Assembly (NCBI GenBank): GCA_039111635.1
Contig: JBCAQO010000004.1
Location: forward strand, 248,001 to 312,000
Direction: 5' to 3'
DNA: 64,000 nucleotides
DNA from: Heterobasidion occidentale
Taxonomy: Eukaryota > Basidiomycota > Agaricomycetes > Russulales > Bondarzewiaceae
Shown: one piece after another, positions 46,721 through 56,960 of the stretch
How positions within the stretch are numbered: the first letter of the stretch is position 1
Layout: the number at the start of each line of letters is the position of its first letter
Made by a program: the position numbers and the translations under genes
The notes under the pieces: model-generated
What the model was told of the DNA's origin: nothing
Databases searched by the model: none
The model's input: only the letters and a program-made list of their open reading frames with translations

Positions 46721-49124
46721 ATGCTCCTTCAATACGCATTGCACTTATTTGTCTTGAAAACGGTTATTGCGGTCGCTCTTGCCTCGCCTCTTCACGAATT
46801 CGCTGTCAAGCACAGTTGGTCTACGATCCCTGCCGGATGGGAATATCATGGCACACCTCCTCCCGATCGTGCCATTCCTCTCAGAATTGGACTCAAGCAG
46901 AATCGCGTCGATGAGTTGATCTCCGCTTTGTATGAGATCAGCGACCCGTTTCATGAGAAGTATGGTCGGCATTTGTCAAAAAAGTATAGCAGCCTCAATG
47001 ATTTTGATCTGATGACACTTATACATATATATCTTCCAGTGAAGTGGAAGCATTGGTATCTCCTGCGGACGAAACCACATCCCTTGTTCATGACTGGCTG
47101 GCCTTGCATGACATCACTCCCACTAACATCTCATACTCACCCGCTCGAGATTGGCTTTTCTTGCCTCCTCTTCCTATCTCAACTATCGAGCGCATGCTGT
47201 CGGCTTCTTTCTTGTCCTATCGTCATGCATCCTCCGGGATGCTCGCCACGCGGGCACTGTCGTACAGCCTCCCTCGACACCTGCATGCGCATATCGATGT
47301 CGTCCATCCTACCACGGTATTTAATAGACTCCAGGAAATGAGGGCCACATTCAGGTTGGAGGATCATGAGATTACTGTTGGTGGTGCGGCAAGCGCTGCA
47401 GAAGGTAGTATGATCAAGGGTCCCGCTGGCCAGGATATCCCGGCGAGCTGTAATACAACGATTACGCCTGCTTGCTTGCAGGCCCTGTACAGGACCGAGG
47501 GCTACGTACTTGCGGCCGCCAATAAGGGTAATAGCATTGGAATTGCGGGGTATCTGGAACAGGTGGGTTTTCTTGCATGGTGCGTGGAGCAGAATGGATT
47601 TGTTTATCTCTGACACGTTGTAGTTCGTCAACTTTGCAGACTTGCAGGTCCGTGCGTTCTTTTAAAAAAGATCACAGGAATCATAGCGTATCTGGACCAG
47701 ACGTTTTTTCGCAGATTTCGGCCCGACGCTGTTGGGGCGAACGTCACAGTCCAGCTGGTGGATGGTGGTCTCAATGATCAAAGTATTCCAGGCACTGAGG
47801 TATATCATCTTCTTGAATGCGATGCCTTCATGCTTAGATTTATGTTCAGGCAGATCTGGACGTCCAATACACCGAAGGCCTAACCTTTCCTACACCGAAT
47901 GTGTACTACTCGACGCCAGGCACTGCACCGACTATCAACGACTCGGTGACTCCTCCGCAAAGAGACGAGCCATATCTCGACTGGCTGAATTTTGTCCTGT
48001 CTCAGACAGAAATTCCGTTTACATATACGACCAGCTATGGCGGCGACGAGTGAGCGAAATATTTCTCATTGAGTTGAACGTGAAGTATTGAACCTGTTTC
48101 TAAGACAGACGTTTCCTAAGGAGTTTGCTATGTAAGTGCTCAGCACTTCGCATTAGAAGCGTGGTGAATTCAGGCATCGTTAGTCGTGTCTGCAACACAT
48201 TTGCACAGTTGGGTGCGCGAGGCGGTTCGGTCATGTTCAGCAGCGGGGATGGTGGGGTAGGCGCAGGAACTTGTCAAACGAATGACGGGACTAATAGGAC
48301 CATATTCCAACCGGTACCTTTCAAGATATCTGTATACTTTCAATCTGCTGAGTCTTTTCAACGTACTGGTCATAGGTATTTCCTGCAACATGCCCTTTCG
48401 TGACGGGAGTTAGTGGCCTCTCCGCTCAATCGACACACAGCCCTAGAGAAGCTCACATCATCTTTGATTAGGTTGGTGCGACATTCCATATTGCGCCAGA
48501 AGTCGGAATAGGATTTTCGCAAGGCGGTTTCTCTGTCTATTTCTCGAGACCCGAGTACCAGGCAAACGCTGTGCCGCCTTTTCTCGAGAGTCTCGGGGCT
48601 ACTTATGCTGGCTTATTCAAGTGGGTGTCTTCGTAAAATGCAGACTATCAGCTAATAGGTCCTGTTTAGCCCAACTGGACGAGCGGTACCAGACGTCAGT
48701 GCTCAAGGGGAGGGGTGGGTTCTGGAATATTCAGTTCTGTACAAGGTCTGACAGATCTTCAACTTCGTTGGCCGCAGATTCCAAGTGATTGTAATGGCAC
48801 TGTGCACTCGGTAGGAGGCACGTCCGCGAGTTCGCCGACGTTTGCAGGGATCGTTACCCTGCTGAATGATTTCCGGATTGCGAACGGCAAACCCCCGCTT
48901 GGGTTCCTGAACCCGATGCTCTATTCTACCGGCCTGTCTGGTAAGCTTGCCTATAGAAAAATCAAACCCGTGCTGATCCAGGGATGAGCACAGGTTTCAC
49001 GGATATCTTGTCTGGAAATAATCCAGGATGTGGGACGCCTGGGTTCAATGCTACAGTTGGTTGGGACGCGGTTACGGGGCTGGGCACGCCTGACTTCGTC
49101 AAGTTGAAAGGCTTGCTGGGATAA
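46721..49124 (+). CDS. sedolisin (S53) serine protease, tripeptidyl-peptidase-like, secreted
   Basis: Twelve exons: 46721-46983, 47040-47562, 47624-47647, 47701-47799, 47850-48049, 48105-48131, 48184-48313, 48376-48408, 48472-48620, 48670-48714, 48778-48940 and 48982-49124; about 565 residues. A signal peptide ([14 protein letters not shown]) is followed by a kumamolisin-type propeptide. The catalytic set is visible: Glu and Asp in [13 protein letters not shown], the oxyanion Asp in FSSGDGGVG and Ser in [13 protein letters not shown]. The C-terminal Ca-binding part ([24 protein letters not shown]) is complete. Such enzymes remove tripeptides or cut proteins at acid pH outside the cell. In exon 11 the expected GFQVIVNGTVH reads out of frame near 48793 because one A appears to be missing. 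Three exons are 24-33 bases long. Confidence 0.88.
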
Positions 49125-49265
49125 ATTTTAGTCAGTTGTGTCTTTGTATTCAATCCAATTTTACATAAATATAACCGAGGTGTGTCGCTGAAACTTTATC
49201 GCACCCGCCTTGCTAACAAAATGCAAAACAGATCATCGGCCCTCGGAGCTCGTACAACAAATATT

Positions 49266-49289
49266 GTCCCCTTCGGGGTGACATACGAA

Positions 49290-49320
<31 letters not shown>

Positions 49321-49385
49321 GGCCCCTGCACAAGGATGACACGCTTTCCCAGAGTGGTAGACCTACGGGTCTCAATATTTATTTT
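49266..49385 (+). ncRNA. U6 spliceosomal snRNA
   Basis: The invariant core GATACAGAGAAGATTAGCAT continues as GGCCCCTGCACAAGGATGAC, preceded by AAATTGGAAC. It includes the ACAGAGA box, the U4-pairing and AGC region and the internal stem-loop. The 5' hairpin GTCCCC-UUCG-type loop-GGGGTGAC begins at 49266. The core has no intron, unlike the U6 genes of some other fungi. The 3' end is set at the first T run (49382-49385), a Pol III terminator. A second T run follows at 49387-49390. A TATA-like ATAAATATAA lies about 90-100 bases upstream, further than the usual -30. Confidence 0.95.
49359..49372 (+). other. 3' hairpin of U6
   Basis: AGACC-TACG-GGTCT forms a perfect 5-bp hairpin just before the terminal U-rich tail. 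I do not recall this in standard U6 RNAs. Confidence 0.6.
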
Positions 49386-49592
49386 GTTTTGAATGTTTAG
49401 TTGTTTCAATGGCTGCAAGCTGCAAGCCTATAAATCCATCCGAGATCGAGTTCTATTTGTGAGATCTGTATTGCGCAAGCACGTGGCTAGCGCTAAGCTT
49501 GACAATCTTCTCGTCCGCTCCTGCCTGCTCCTGCACACTTCGTACACTCTCTGTACTTCTAGTTTACGATCCCATCATAAACGCATCGTACA

Positions 49593-50171
49593 ATGGCTGA
49601 TGCTGAACTTGCCGCTCTCCGCGCCGCGCGTCTGCATCAGCTTGAGGCCAACGCACCCGCCGGCGCCTCCGATGGCGCCGAGGAGGAAGGGAAGAGGCAG
49701 TCCGAGGAGCAGATGAGACGTGATCTCCTGTCTACTGTATTGGAGCCTACTGCACGAGAACGGCGTAAGCATCGCTATTGCACCTTCCGTCGTTTCTCTG
49801 TTAATTCCACGGCATTGGGTGAACTCTTGCGGGTCAACACACAGTGTCTCGTATCGCGCTGGTTTCCCCGGAACGATCGCGCCAAATCGAAGGGATCCTC
49901 TTGCGCATGGCGCAATCGGGGCAGTTGCGCGGAAGAGTGAATGAGAATCAGCTCATCGACTTGTTGGAGCAGGTAGGTGTCCTTCAAGGCGCAGCACGCT
50001 GATCCCAGCTGATGTTTCTGTAGGCTGAAGAGGCACAGTCGAAGGGGTCCGTGAAGAAAGGCGCTATCAAGGTCAGGCTTCACCTATATCTATCTTTCAG
50101 CCGTATTGAATTAACCTTGTTCATAGTTTCAACGGAGAGAGTTGGACGATGACGACGATTTTGATATATGA
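49593..50171 (+). CDS. PDCD5: PDCD5-family (TFAR19) protein
   Basis: Four exons, 49593-49764, 49845-49972, 50024-50071 and 50127-50171; 130 residues. It starts MADAELAALRAARLHQLEA, has EEQMRRDLLSTVLEPTARER and continues LSRIALVSPERSRQIEGILL in the helical bundle. It ends FQRREL followed by five Asp and FDI, the same pattern as human PDCD5 (FNRRKV, then acidic tail). The family is ancient (archaea to human) and has been linked to apoptosis, the prefoldin-CCT system and Tip60 binding; the fungal role is not settled. Start codon follows immediately downstream of the U6 gene, 207 bases away. Confidence 0.93.
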
Positions 50172-50846
50172 GGGATGTCCTGTCTAAAGTCTACAAGCTA
50201 GGTACACGTTCCAATTGTTATTCTATTGCTATCGCCTCCACTAGATAAATGGTGAGCAACTAACTTTTGACCTCTTCTCGGTCGCACCTGTCTTCTAAGC
50301 CTCTTCAGTCTGAGCTGCATTTGCGATGGGAGACTCAGAGTTTGAACATCAACTTCCATCACGATTATCCTTTGCCAGTGACAATTGTTCGCTTATTTTG
50401 TACGGCGGTGGCACGTTTTGTGCACTTATTCGTGTTCCATTCCGCTCATCCTTTTGTTTACCTCTCGTCGACTGAGGCGAACTCATCCGGCCTAATTGTC
50501 CTTCCGGACAGACTTGCCCGGTTGTTGTCGTGCGTCAGGACAGCTTCAAGCTCGACGTGAATTCATGCGGTTCGAAAATGCCTGTCAATCACTGTAGATA
50601 TTCCTCGGTCATTTTCGACCATGTAAATGTTTTGAATGCGTGAACGGAGGGGCGGGGTGTCCGAAGCGCTGGGGATGGGGTGGCGGGGGTCCTGGCTCAC
50701 TCATCGATTCGTGGGAAAGGAAGGGCTTTGAGCAGCCTCATTGTCGCGTCGCTCGCCCTCTTCGCTTTCTCCTACACACGCTCCTCCATATCTCAACAAA
50801 CTGCCATATAACCCCATCACCAACGCATTTGTTGCATCTTTTCGAC
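50172..50846. other. intergenic, no gene recognised
   Basis: PDCD5 3' region and NOT4 promoter. No feature supported. Confidence 0.5.
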
Positions 50847-53800
50847 ATGTCTTCTGTGAAACTTCATCCTTCCTTACCGACGGCGCCGGTAGCTCATGCA
50901 AGCCTTTCTCTGCAAAACAAATCTCACGTCTTGACGGGCGTTCAAGACGCGTATTGGAGCGATGAAGAGGTGTGTTTATCCCCATAACCATCATAGTTGA
51001 AAACCGCTGCTCATCCGCGGGTGCTGGATGTAGGAGGTAGAGGAATGCCCACTTTGCCTTGAAGAGATGGATGTGTCAGACCTCAATTTCAAGCCGTGCC
51101 CCTGTGGCTATCAGGTAGGCTTTACCTTTTCTTGTCATATCATGCACTCTATGCTCATACATCTCCTCAGATCTGTCGTTTTTGCTGGCATCACATTAAG
51201 GAGAATTTGAACAAGAAATGCCCGGCGTGCAGGAGGGAGTATTCCGACGAGACTGTCCAGTTCAAGCCTGTCAACAAGGAAGAGTGCGTGGCTTAATTTT
51301 GTGGTGGTATCGTCATGCAGATGCATGATCGGTTAACTTTTTAACCTTTCACAGCCATCGGCGCCTCACTCAGCAGAAAAAGCAGAGGGAGCGTGAACGC
51401 AAGGATCTTGATGCGCTGGGTCGCCGTCACTTGGCAAACGTACGCGTCGTCCAACGCAACGTGGTTTATGTAGTTGGAATCGGTCCTCGCTTTGCAAAGG
51501 AAGAGGTTCGTGATCAAGTCATATGATCCGACTTGACGACGCTGACCGGCGATGGTGCGTTAGCTAATATCCACTCTTCGTTCCAACGAATATTTCGGTC
51601 AGTATGGCAGAATATCCAAAATTCTGCTGGTCAAGCGTACCCCTCCCGGCGGGCAGACGCCTGTTGTTGGGCTATATATAACATATCATCGCCGGGAAGA
51701 CGCGGCGCGTTGCATTGCTGCTGTGGACGGAACAGCGTCTCCTGGAGGAGGCAACGAGGCTATGCGCGCCAGTTTCGGAACGACGAAGTATTGCATGGCT
51801 TTCTTGCGTGGTGTCAACTGTTCGGATCATAGCTGTATGAACTTGCACGAGTGGGGTGATGAGAAGGATATCTTCACGAAGGAAGATCTTACCACATTGT
51901 GCGTATCTTTCCTATCGCGCAACCCTCTGGTATGATGCTGAGCATGCTTTAGGCAACATGGAATCAAGGATTCTGAGACCACGAGGAAAATAGTCGTGCT
52001 GGGCAAGAAGCCAGACGATCCATCTGGTATGTCCTTTCATCTCCTTGCCGTTGTACACTTCTTATTTGCATCTTCTAGCTCGTTTACCCCGATCAGCATC
52101 TTGGGCAAAAGATTCTAGGAGCCATACCTCAACAGCTCTGCACAATAATACCAATACAACAACTGCAGCGCGAAATGCTCGGCGTGGTGCAACAACACGA
52201 CCGCGAGCTCCAACTCCAGACTCCCATCCACCCCCGAAGATCAAGGAGGCGAGGAATGGAGTCACAGTAGCGACAGCACCTAAAGCTTCGTCGGTGGCTT
52301 CGTCTTCTCGTCCCCCGACACCTGGCGGCGTGTTGCGACCCATGACGCCTGCAAATGCCGCTCACAAGACTACCAAGCCCAAACCTGCTGCACCTCCATT
52401 ACCACTCCCTCCGCCACGCTCTCCTACATATTCGATTGCTGTAGACTCCGATGCTGGATCAGGTTCGCAAGACGTGCCTACTTCGTCCGCGTCGCCTGAG
52501 CCTCCTGCATCAACACCTGCACCTTCCACGCCAGCTGTCCCTCCTGGTATTCCTACCGTCCCGCCTGGCCTCTCTGCGCCTCCTGGCCTTCCCCTACCGA
52601 ATCGCTCTCAACAAATCGCTCAGTCGTATCAAATGTCAACACAAGTTCAAGCCCTCCTCAATGACGTAAAGGCGCGTCGGGAGTCTGGTCCAGTGTCGAT
52701 AGGTCTCAGCCCATTCCCCGATTTCGACCGTACGCTGCAGAACCTAAGTGGTGCGAACGGAGGGCTTGGAGGCTTCAGCTTCAACTTGGATCCGAAACTG
52801 GTGGGTGTCGAAGATTTGTCTAATATTCCCGACCTTGGCGTGGCGGAAGCAAATACGGCTTTCCATGGCAACTTTGTGGATGCTTTTCCTGCCCTTCGTG
52901 GCAACTCTTATGCCTCACCGCCTGGTTTAGGATACCCTCACAGCTCTTCTCGGTCGATTTACGATCCTATGGCTATTCGAAGTTCCCCAAGCGACCAGCA
53001 ACCTTCTGCCTCATCTTCTTATACCGGCTCGTTCAATCCATTTGCGGATTCCGTAGATGGCGATTCTTCGACAGCCACGGCACGCCGGCTCGCACTGGAC
53101 GAGGACCCATCACGTAAGATGTCCAGGTTCGGATTCGCTCGAGGTGCCAAGCAGAATGGGAATTTGAGTTCGACGTCGAGTCCCTTGGTCGCGTCGAGCC
53201 CTCTAAGTCCCAGTGATAGCGTAAACCATGCATCTATGTTCGGTGGCAAAGATGTGGCGTCTCCGGCGAGTCAGTGGTCACCATATCCTGGACATAACTT
53301 TCACCAGTCCAATACTTCCGCTACCAATTCGCCTATGGTTGCGCAGGCTCAGGCTCATGTTCATACACCGTCTAACGGTATCGGGCGGTTCCAACCTTTT
53401 GATCGAGACATGCCTGTTAGCGAGGCAGCGCTTCGGGAGCTGATCCAATCGAGTCGCGACCGCGAACGTGGAATGGGTGCGCGAATGAACACCGCTGCGC
53501 TCACCGGTAGGCAACTCTTGATTGTATGATGCCCTGCGGAAATGTTGTGTTGACCATGCGACGTTTTTTTTTCTATGTGCTCTGATATACGTTCGCTATT
53601 CGTGTCATCATAATCAATATTCTACCTTTCTGGATAGCAGAACAAGACCACGTGCAGCAGTACAGCAGATACAATTCTGGGCAGCCCTTTGCTGATCCAG
53701 CAATAATGTCCGCAAGTTTCCCGCAACCTGCGCCTTCGGATGCTCGCTTCGCGCAAGCAGTCTCCGCGATGTCATACTCGCAGCCCCACATGTCTTTCGG

Positions 53801-55801
53801 CCCGCCTCCTGGTATCTCTTTCCCCCCGCCAGGTTTATCACCAAGCCCCAGTCTGGCGAATATGGGCAACGGCATGGATATGGCTTCCAACGGTGAGTAC
53901 AACTCCTTTGTTTTCAAGGGGAGGGAGTCCCATATCAGAGTGCCGAGTACCGAGCGCCGTGCCTTCTCAGTGCGGAAATTCTACACCCGGTTCTGATTGT
54001 CCAATCGGTTACCCCGCGTCCATCTCAGTCTTTGGATCCCCCGCGTTGAAACGGCACTCGAACTCGGTCACTTCACATGCGATGCCTCTTTCCTCCTTTA
54101 TTTATTGGCCTTGTCTGGTCCCCACGACACTTGGATGCTGACATGCCATCTCTTTTACTTTTGTTTTTCTCTCTATGAAATGATATATTTCTTGTCATTT
54201 GACGTGTTCGCGCAGTGCCGAGTTCCAGTTCGCCTGCACCGTCTCCGTCCCCCATGCTCTCGTCATCCGATTTCCCCGCGCTGACGGCGCAGCCTCCACA
54301 GCCGTCTATCACCGCTACCTCCGAGCAGCTCCCAGAACAGCCCTATGAGGATACGGACAATAAGGCGGCGGAGAGGGCAGCGAAGCAGGCCGAGCGTGCT
54401 GCGGAGAAAGCCAGGCTTGCTGCGGAACGGAAGGTTTCAAAGGAAAAGGAGAGGGCGGACAAAAGGGTGGAGAGGGAGCGGTTGGCGCAGGAGAGATTGG
54501 AGAATGAGAGGGAGAAGGCGCGGGAGGAGGCCAAGGCGGAGAAGTTGCGGTTAGAGCGCACTAAGGCTACTATGGAGAAGTTGAGGCTGGAGAAGGAGAG
54601 GACGAGGCTGGAGAAGGAAAAAGAGAAGGAGAAGGAGAAGGCTGCGCAGTTGGCAAGGGTCAAGGCCAACGAGGGGAAAAGGGGAGCGGCAACATTCAAG
54701 CAAGCAGGCCTCCAAAAGGCTGCACAGGTAGAACAAGCAGCTCCTCTTGCGTCTCCTCGTAAGGGCTCCCGACAACCCTCGATCACCAGTAGATCACTAT
54801 CAGGACCCGCCCTTCCTGCACCAGAGCTTGTCAGTCATGGCCCCCTCCTCTCCAAGATGCCCAAAAAGAATCGGCCCGTCACAAAACCCATTCGCATCCC
54901 AAAAGAGGAGGAATCGCTCACTGAACCGCCTTCGGCTCTTGCCTCCGCGGCGACCTCGGAGGCACCTCAGCTGCCGAGTGGGAAGAGAGGAGGCAGCGTG
55001 ATGGACACGAACTCGGCTTCTTCGAGAGGTCAGTCGATGGAGAGGACGCCACCTAACGAGCGCACATCGGTCAAAGAACTACTCGAGGAGATCGAATTGC
55101 AGAATCCGTCCCTGAACCTGGCAGAGCACCCCTTCTTCGACCTACAGAAGATCAACCCTGCTGCGAAGATGCCTCTGGAGTATGGACCATTGGTACATGC
55201 GCTATCCGCTCTTTCGGTCGGCGGAGGCTCGTTCGCAAACAACATGCCGTCTGGGTCGATCGACAACGCAGTATCGTCGTTCCAGCAATTGTTGGAGACG
55301 CTAACGCAGACCATCTCCGATCTCCTTCGTTTACTTCCTCGCACGACGTGGGATGACAGTTCTTCTTTCGATGGCGTCCTTCGCGACATGCTCAAGGGAG
55401 ACGACTTCTTGGACGAAGGAGGCGAGGAGGGTAACGGCAAAGACGAAGTGGCGGCTCTCACCCTTGCGCTCGAACGCCGTGCGCGCTGGATGGAGGTGCA
55501 ACTTTCCAAGCTCGAGGAGCTGCACCGCGACATCAACACTGCGGCGGTGCGCGCTGTGCTGTCGTTCAACGACAACGGTTGGGATCCTCACGGTTTCGCT
55601 CCCCGCATGGGCAATACATTGCAGAAGTTCGATTTGTTGGGCATGGTGAGCGAAGGCGCAGTCTACAGGCCGATGATGGTAGATGAGCTGGAGAAGAAGC
55701 TGGTGGTGGCGAAAGAGGCAGCTGTGTTTGCGGAGACCGAGGTGCGGGAGGCGATGCAGAAGATGCAGAAACTCAAGCCAGTGGACTTGGATTATTACTG
55801 A
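50847..55801 (+). CDS. NOT4: CCR4-NOT E3 ubiquitin ligase subunit NOT4
   Basis: Nine exons: 50847-50969, 51034-51114, 51171-51283, 51355-51505, 51564-51898, 51953-52026, 52079-53506, 53641-53892 and 54216-55801; 1380 residues. The C4C4 RING occupies about residues 44-100 (ECPLCLEEMDVSD, PCPCGYQICRFCWHHI, CPACRREY). The RRM follows (NVVYVVGIGP, YFGQYGRISKILLVKR), then a C3H finger (KYCMAFLRGVNCSDHSCMNL). The remainder is Pro/Ser-rich and disordered, then a long charged coiled coil (about 54340-54700, KEKEKEKEKAAQL) and a helical C-terminus. NOT4 ubiquitinates stalled-ribosome and other substrates and binds NOT1. The last intron is 323 bases, far longer than the others. Confidence 0.93.
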
Positions 55802-56036
55802 ATTGGTGTACGTCGTAAGGAAACATCCTTTCGAAAAGAGATGTAGCATGGTCATGTAGCTGCTTTCAATATGTGAATGTGTCTACTATCCCTCCAGTTT
55901 TCGAAGAAAAGAATACAAAAGGCAATTGTGCAGAATGTGCATGTGATCACGACGCGTGCTGAAAGCACGACCCCGCGTCTGGCACGCTATCTGGCAGCTT
56001 TCTGACGGTTGACCAACACACTAGATCACCCCTCTC

Positions 56037-56582
56037 ATGTTGAATAGCCACGACCGCACTTCCAGATCTCTATGCTTGCCCCATCCCGCCACTTATCTGC
56101 TCCTTGCTGCACTTTGCGTACTGTTCTTAACCTGCCTAAGCCAATCGCCCTCCCGCTCGTCGTCCCGCTCACCACACAAACAACCCGACGGCCGCTGGAG
56201 AAAAGTGCATGCGATGCTCGGAGTCCGAGAACTGACACCCGTGAATGTACAATGGCCCTCGCCCATGCAGCATCACCGGCGGGACTTCATTCGGTTCGAT
56301 TTAAGCAGGCGAACCTGGGCGTTGACAGGTAAAGGAACTAGAGGGAAGGGAGAAGAAGCGGCTTTATGGTTGGCGAAGGACGCGGTACACGAGTCCATGG
56401 CGTCATTGGAGGATATCAGAAGGGAATATGCGGAGGTCGCGTTGATTGAGAGGGAACGTGTACGTGAGCGGGAACGGGAACGGGAACGGCAGCGAGAAGC
56501 GAAGGAGCGCCAGAAGGGTCGAGCGGCCGGTAATCCTCATTTACCGTTCCAAATGAAGGCGAACAGGCGACAAAACCAGTAA
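56037..56582 (+). CDS. small single-pass membrane protein, hypothetical
   Basis: Single-exon frame of 181 residues. One hydrophobic segment near the N-terminus (ATYLLLAALCVLFLTCL) follows a short basic stretch. A Ser/Arg-rich linker, a region with FIRFDLSRRTWALTGKG and a highly charged helix of Arg-Glu repeats (about residues 137-160) follow. The C-terminus is basic. The layout suggests an anchored protein with a coiled-coil tail, possibly mitochondrial or ER; no family is recognised with certainty. Lack of introns is unusual for this window but the frame is clean. Confidence 0.6.
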   Translation: MLNSHDRTSRSLCLPHPATYLLLAALCVLFLTCLSQSPSRSSSRSPHKQPDGRWRKVHAMLGVRELTPVNVQWPSPMQHHRRDFIRFDLSRRTWALTGKGTRGKGEEAALWLAKDAVHESMASLEDIRREYAEVALIERERVRERERERERQREAKERQKGRAAGNPHLPFQMKANRRQNQ

Positions 56583-56845
56583 CGAGAGGACGCGTCTGAG
56601 AAGAAACGGTGGAGTCCCTGAGCTCCCATCCTTCATGGTCGCCGGCCGTGGTGCTCACCTATCACTTTTGGACATACCTAATCAGTGAATAATTTATTGT
56701 ATTGCGATGAACTATAGTGTCAAACGATGATGATAGATACATGGAACTGGCCTGAGCATGGTCATGAACAATGTCCAGAAAAACTGGTCTGAACATAAAT
56801 ATAGGTGCGAGATACAAGACGTTCAGTACTTCAGTCCTCAGCGGG

Positions 56846-56929
56846 CTATGTTCTCAGCGACTTGCCCTTCTTCCATGCAACGAAATCATCAAGCAAAGTC
56901 GGCCACGCCTGTATCCACACACGGATGTG

Positions 56930-56960
<31 letters not shown>

